Shown in pieces: positions 60,531 to 64,000 of a stretch of DNA of 64,000 nt (position 1 is the stretch's first letter; every line of letters begins with the position of its first letter). The stretch spans positions 2,891,704-2,955,703 of the forward strand of contig NZ_CP011930.1 in the NCBI RefSeq assembly GCF_001040945.1, written 5' to 3'. This DNA comes from Herbaspirillum seropedicae (lineage in GTDB: Bacteria; Pseudomonadota; Gammaproteobacteria; Burkholderiales; Burkholderiaceae_D). The position numbers and the translations under genes were made by a program. Below the pieces are notes generated by a model, which searched no databases, was not told the DNA's origin, and saw only the letters and a program-made list of their open reading frames with translations.

Positions 60531-62849
60531 GTGACCACACCCAACACCCAAAAAGCGCAAACCGCCGCCTCCACTGCGGCCCCGGAACTTGTCATCACCC
60601 GCATCAATGATCGCTTCGTCAGCATCAAGAGGGGGTCCATCTCCGAGGTCGTCTTCTCACCCATCCGTCCGGGCATCAAATTGTTCGCGGATGCGCCCCC
60701 CACGCCGGCCAGCCAACCGGTGGCCGCCAACCCGGTCATTCCCGCCAAGGCCGTGGTCGCGGTCGCACCGGTCACGAGCACGCCTGCCAAGGCATCCCCT
60801 CCCGCTGCCCCCGCGGCTCCCTCTGTTTCCGCAAGCAGCCCGCCTGCGGCCGCGCCCGCCCCGATCATCAGCAAAGCGCCCGGCCTCGCCCCCTCCACTA
60901 CCAGCGCCCCTGCCGCTGCGGCCTCACCCGTAGCCAGCGCACCGCCGGTCACGCCTGCCGTTGCCGCCGCGCCCGCAAGCAGCCCGCCACCGGTCACACC
61001 CGTCGCTGCTGCCACGCCCATAAGCAGCTCGCCACCCGTCACACCCACCGTTGCTGCCGCGCCCGTCGCCAGTCCACCACCGGTCGCGCCTAACCCGGTG
61101 GTCATCATTGCGCCCAGCATTACGCCTGCCAGCACCAGCACAACTGCCGCTGCCGCCGCTTCCGTGGCCAGCGCGCCGCCGCTCACGCCTGCCCCGCTGA
61201 TCAGCAAAACCCCCAGCGCTCCCTCCAGCAACGCCAGTGCAGCCGCCACTGCTACCGCCCCCGTCGCCAGTGCACCTGTCACCGCCCTGCCCAGCCAGCC
61301 CCAGGCCAGCGCCCAGCCAGCCGTCACCGCGCCCGCCGTTGACCTGGTGGCCCAGGCCAATGCAGCGCGGTACCTGGAGAGCTTCAACGCCCCCGCTCCC
61401 TTCGGCGACGAAGACGCCAGGCCCAAGAAGAGCAAGGAAGTCGCGGCACCGAAGAACCTCAGCCTGGATGAAGACACGGACGATCTGTCCCTGGGCAGCA
61501 GCCTCAACGGCATCGGCAATGCCCTGGACAATCGCCTCACCGGCAATGACCAGAACAACATCCTCGATGGCATGGGCGGGACCGATACCATGATCGGCGG
61601 CAAGGGTGATGACAGCTATTACCTGGACAATGCCGGCGACAAGATCGTCGAACAGGCCGGCGAAGGCGTCGATACGGTCTATGCCACGGCCAGCACCACC
61701 CTCGCAGCCAACGTCGAGAACCTGGTGCTGCTCGATGCCAGCAAACCGCAAAGCGCGGTGGTCAATGGCGTCAATGTGCTGGTCTACGGCATGCCGCGTT
61801 CGTATCAGCTGGATTACGACCAGGGTGGTGAAGTCGAGGGCTATTGGGGAACCTGCGGCGAGACCAGCGTGGCCAACGTGACCTTGATGGGCGGCCATGC
61901 GGTTTCCGAAAAGGAAGTGGTCCAGCGCGCCATCAAGGAAAACCTCTGCGACACCGCCGCCGAGTCCGCCGATACGCGCGGCGCCACCTCCGAAGACGAC
62001 CGGCAGGCCTTGCTGCAGGACTTCGGTTTTGCGGCCAGCGTCGAGGAGGAACTCGATCTCAAGGCGGTGGCTCAGAGCATCAAGGACGGCAAGGGCGTCA
62101 TCATCAGCGTGAGCGCCAGCAAGCTCTGGGATCTGCACGAAGAGAACGAGGACGCCAGCGACCACGCCATCACGGTCACCGGCGTCGCCTGTTCAGCTGC
62201 CAGCGGCAAGATCGTCGGCTTCTATATCGCCGACTCCGGGCGCGGCCTGGCCAGCGACATGTGCCGCTTCGTCTCGCTGCAACGCTTGCGCGCGGCCACC
62301 AACGTCTACGGGGCCGATACCGTCACCACCGATGACCCCATCAAACTGCGCAACCAGAACCTGGACGCCACCGGCAATGAACTGGACAACATCCTGGTCG
62401 GCAATCGCGGCAACAACGCCCTCACCGGCGGCAAGGGCAACGATCTGCTCATCGGCGGCGCCGGCAACGATACCTATGCCTTTGCCAAGGGCGACGGGCA
62501 GGATGTGCTCTACGACCACGATGCGACCAAGGGCAACCTGGACACCCTGAGCTTCAGCGACGTCAAACAGACCAACCTCTGGCTCAGCAAGGCGGGCAAT
62601 GACCTGCGCATCGATGTGCTGGGCACGACGGATCAGGTGCTGGTCAAGGACTGGTATGTGGGCGGTGACAGCGGCAGCGACAACCATGTCGAACGCATCA
62701 AGACCGCCGATGGCAAGACCCTCTACGACAGCGACGTGGACAAGCTGGTGCAGGCCATGGCCAGCTTTGCCCCGCCTGCGGCCACCCAGACCAGTTGGCC
62801 GGAGACCGCAGGCGGCAATGGCAAGGTCTTGCTGACGATCAGCCACTGA
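60531..62849 (+). CDS. RTX protein with one C39/papain-like domain (paralog)
   Basis: A 772-residue paralog starting at GTG 60531 (AAGGT ahead), 180 bp after the larger gene. It shares the leader ITRINDRFVSI to RPGIKLF (22-52), then has a 230-residue Ala/Pro/Ser/Val linker of different composition, an RTX block (about 324-395), one C39-like domain (about 410-603; Cys442, His545, Asp568) and a closing RTX block with the GGKGNDLLIGGAGND motif and the VQAMASFAPP tail. The C39-like domain corresponds to domain 3 of the upstream protein; domains 1 and 2 are missing. Tandem duplication with linker and domain change is inferred. No type I secretion genes lie in the window. Confidence 0.75.
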   Translation: MTTPNTQKAQTAASTAAPELVITRINDRFVSIKRGSISEVVFSPIRPGIKLFADAPPTPASQPVAANPVIPAKAVVAVAPVTSTPAKASPPAAPAAPSVSASSPPAAAPAPIISKAPGLAPSTTSAPAAAASPVASAPPVTPAVAAAPASSPPPVTPVAAATPISSSPPVTPTVAAAPVASPPPVAPNPVVIIAPSITPASTSTTAAAAASVASAPPLTPAPLISKTPSAPSSNASAAATATAPVASAPVTALPSQPQASAQPAVTAPAVDLVAQANAARYLESFNAPAPFGDEDARPKKSKEVAAPKNLSLDEDTDDLSLGSSLNGIGNALDNRLTGNDQNNILDGMGGTDTMIGGKGDDSYYLDNAGDKIVEQAGEGVDTVYATASTTLAANVENLVLLDASKPQSAVVNGVNVLVYGMPRSYQLDYDQGGEVEGYWGTCGETSVANVTLMGGHAVSEKEVVQRAIKENLCDTAAESADTRGATSEDDRQALLQDFGFAASVEEELDLKAVAQSIKDGKGVIISVSASKLWDLHEENEDASDHAITVTGVACSAASGKIVGFYIADSGRGLASDMCRFVSLQRLRAATNVYGADTVTTDDPIKLRNQNLDATGNELDNILVGNRGNNALTGGKGNDLLIGGAGNDTYAFAKGDGQDVLYDHDATKGNLDTLSFSDVKQTNLWLSKAGNDLRIDVLGTTDQVLVKDWYVGGDSGSDNHVERIKTADGKTLYDSDVDKLVQAMASFAPPAATQTSWPETAGGNGKVLLTISH

Positions 62850-62899
62850 GCCCGAGCGTCGGCCGCCAAGCCGCGTACTGCCTCAGCTGCAGGCGCTCC

Positions 62900-62923
62900 G
62901 GGTGCTGCTCTCGGGCAGCACCC
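62900..62923. terminator. Stem-loop between convergent RTX and SDR genes
   Basis: GGGTGCTGC pairs with GCAGCACCC around a short loop. It lies midway between the stop codons of the paralog and the convergent SDR. T runs are absent on both strands, so termination efficiency is uncertain. Confidence 0.5.
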
Positions 62924-62941
62924 GTGGTTGGCTGACACCAG

Positions 62942-63691
62942 TCACTTCACCGCGCTGTTGCCGCCATCGGCGTAGAGCGCCGTACCGGTGACGAAGCTGG
63001 CCATGGGACTAGCCAGGAACAGCGCCGCCGCGGCGATCTCCTCGGGCTGCGCGATGCGCTTCATGGCGTGCAATCCGGCGGCCCACTGCTTCTGCTGCGG
63101 GTCGCCGCCCATGTCGGTGTCCACCCCGCCAGGCAGCAAGGCATTGGCGCGGATTCCCTGGACGGCGTAGTCGGCGGCAATGCCCTTGACCAGGCCCATC
63201 AGGCCGGCCTTGGCCGCACCATAGGCCGCCATGCCCGGAAGGCCAGCGCTGCTGCCCACGAAACTGGAGGTAAAGACGATGGCGCCTGCCCCGCGCGCCA
63301 GCATGGCGGGGATCTGGCAGCGCGCGCCCAGGAAGGCCGACGTCAGATTGGCGTGCAAGGTGTCCTGCCATTGCTGCGGCGATATCTCCGCCAAGGGCTT
63401 GCAGGCCCCCACCGCGCCCGCATTGTTGATGGCGATATCGAGGCCGCCAAATTCGTCCAGGGCCATGGCCACGCCACGCTCGTGCGTGGCCGCCTCGCCC
63501 ACATCGCCGGCCACTACGCTGGCCCGGCCTCCCTGCGCACAGATGAGGGCGGCGACTTGCTCCAGCGCGTCTTGCCGCCTGGCCGTGAGGATGAGCGCAG
63601 CCCCGTGCCGGGCGAACAACAGGGCCGTAGCTCTTCCTATCCCGGCAGAGGCTCCCGTGATGAGGGCGACTTTTCCTTGCAGCGTGTTCAT
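62942..63691 (-). CDS. Short-chain dehydrogenase/reductase (SDR)
   Basis: A 249-residue classical SDR. TGASAGIGRA at residues 13-22 binds NAD(P), NNAG follows near 89, the catalytic serine is in VFTSSFVG and Y-G-A-A-K is the YxxxK pair near 156-160. The C-terminal LYADGGNSAVK is standard. It is convergent with the RTX paralog. No functional link with the RTX pair is evident. Confidence 0.9.
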   Translation of the reverse strand: MNTLQGKVALITGASAGIGRATALLFARHGAALILTARRQDALEQVAALICAQGGRASVVAGDVGEAATHERGVAMALDEFGGLDIAINNAGAVGACKPLAEISPQQWQDTLHANLTSAFLGARCQIPAMLARGAGAIVFTSSFVGSSAGLPGMAAYGAAKAGLMGLVKGIAADYAVQGIRANALLPGGVDTDMGGDPQQKQWAAGLHAMKRIAQPEEIAAAALFLASPMASFVTGTALYADGGNSAVK

Positions 63692-63866
63692 GAGTGCATC
63701 TCCTGATGTTGACGTTCAAGCCCACATCCTGAGGCCGCCGGCGATGCCCTGCACTCCGCTTCTTGCTTTCGATGACGGCGGCCATCGCCAGTCTTAGCTG
63801 CTACAATCCGCGCCTTTGCTGGCCATCGCGTCCCGCATCCCACTGACAAACTGACAAGGCCCCGCC

Positions 63867-64000
63867 ATGCCCACCCAGGAAGAATTCGACGCCCTGAAAC
63901 AAAGCCACAACGCCCTCCTGAACAAGTTCATCGAGAACAATACGGCCGACCAGATCCTGTTCTCCACCCTCTTCACGGCGGCGGCCGTCCTGTCCAAGGA
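63867..64000 (+). CDS. Hypothetical protein, 5' part only
   Basis: An open frame from ATG 63867 to the window end, 44 codons so far, starting MPTQEEFDALKQSHNALLNKF and continuing IENNTADQILFSTLF. It looks helical with a hydrophobic turn at the end. The gene continues beyond the window, so no family is proposed. TGACAAGGC lies ahead; the ribosome site is weak. Confidence 0.5.
   Translation, partial: MPTQEEFDALKQSHNALLNKFIENNTADQILFSTLFTAAAVLSK

Overview
The window reads as an ordinary chromosomal segment of a GC-rich betaproteobacterium of the order Burkholderiales, most likely Oxalobacteraceae and Herbaspirillum-like. This is inferred from gene content and order (tig-clpP-clpX-lon-hupB followed by tRNA-Val and tRNA-Asp, a fused indolepyruvate ferredoxin oxidoreductase, many HAAT-type ABC genes, a CreA and a DUF1653 protein), not from a database search. 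There is no rRNA, no CRISPR array, no intact prophage and no recognisable transposase.

Layout. 0-5 kb: an FNR-type regulator, a PAP2 phosphatase / lipid kinase / metallophosphoesterase operon, and a convergent PepSY membrane protein with a Met/His-rich loop. 5.2-8.8 kb: a small unknown protein with a perfect Shine-Dalgarno, then a twin palindromic operator driving a COG0523 GTPase (zigA-like) and the zinc-independent GTP cyclohydrolase folE2, which together look like a zinc-starvation operon, followed by an aspartoacylase-like hydrolase. 8.8-15.7 kb (minus strand): two GNAT acetyltransferases, enoyl-CoA hydratase, acyl-CoA dehydrogenase and the fused IOR. 16-19 kb: PhzF protein, then a LysR regulator divergent from an SDR. 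19-25.3 kb: a periplasmic binding protein overlapping a CHASE-PAS-PAS-GGDEF-EAL protein, a GST, a secreted esterase and a 51-residue membrane protein.

25.4-37.3 kb: a YXWGXW-type secreted protein, an AlaC-like aminotransferase, and a long minus-strand cluster (acyl-CoA synthetase, livG, livH, livM, substrate-binding protein, livF, PaaK-like CoA ligase). This probably imports and CoA-activates an organic acid; a Crp/Fnr-family regulator is divergent from it. Two copies of one long palindromic repeat lie in this cluster. 37.4-42.1 kb: a four-gene signalling cluster (CHASE3 kinase, receiver-PAS-kinase, NarL-type regulator, stand-alone receiver). 42.6-47.5 kb: an archaic chaperone-usher pilus operon with three single-domain spore-coat-U subunits.

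47.7-56.5 kb: the protein quality-control block. A 75-bp duplication of the tRNA-Asp 3' end plus its terminator looks like an attachment-site scar. 56.4-62.9 kb: downstream of tRNA-Leu(TAG), two tandem paralogous genes encode RTX proteins with papain/C39-like cysteine-peptidase domains built into the calcium-binding repeat region; one carries three such domains, the middle one lacking its catalytic Cys and His. This pair is the most unusual content of the window. An SDR and the 5' end of an unknown gene close it.
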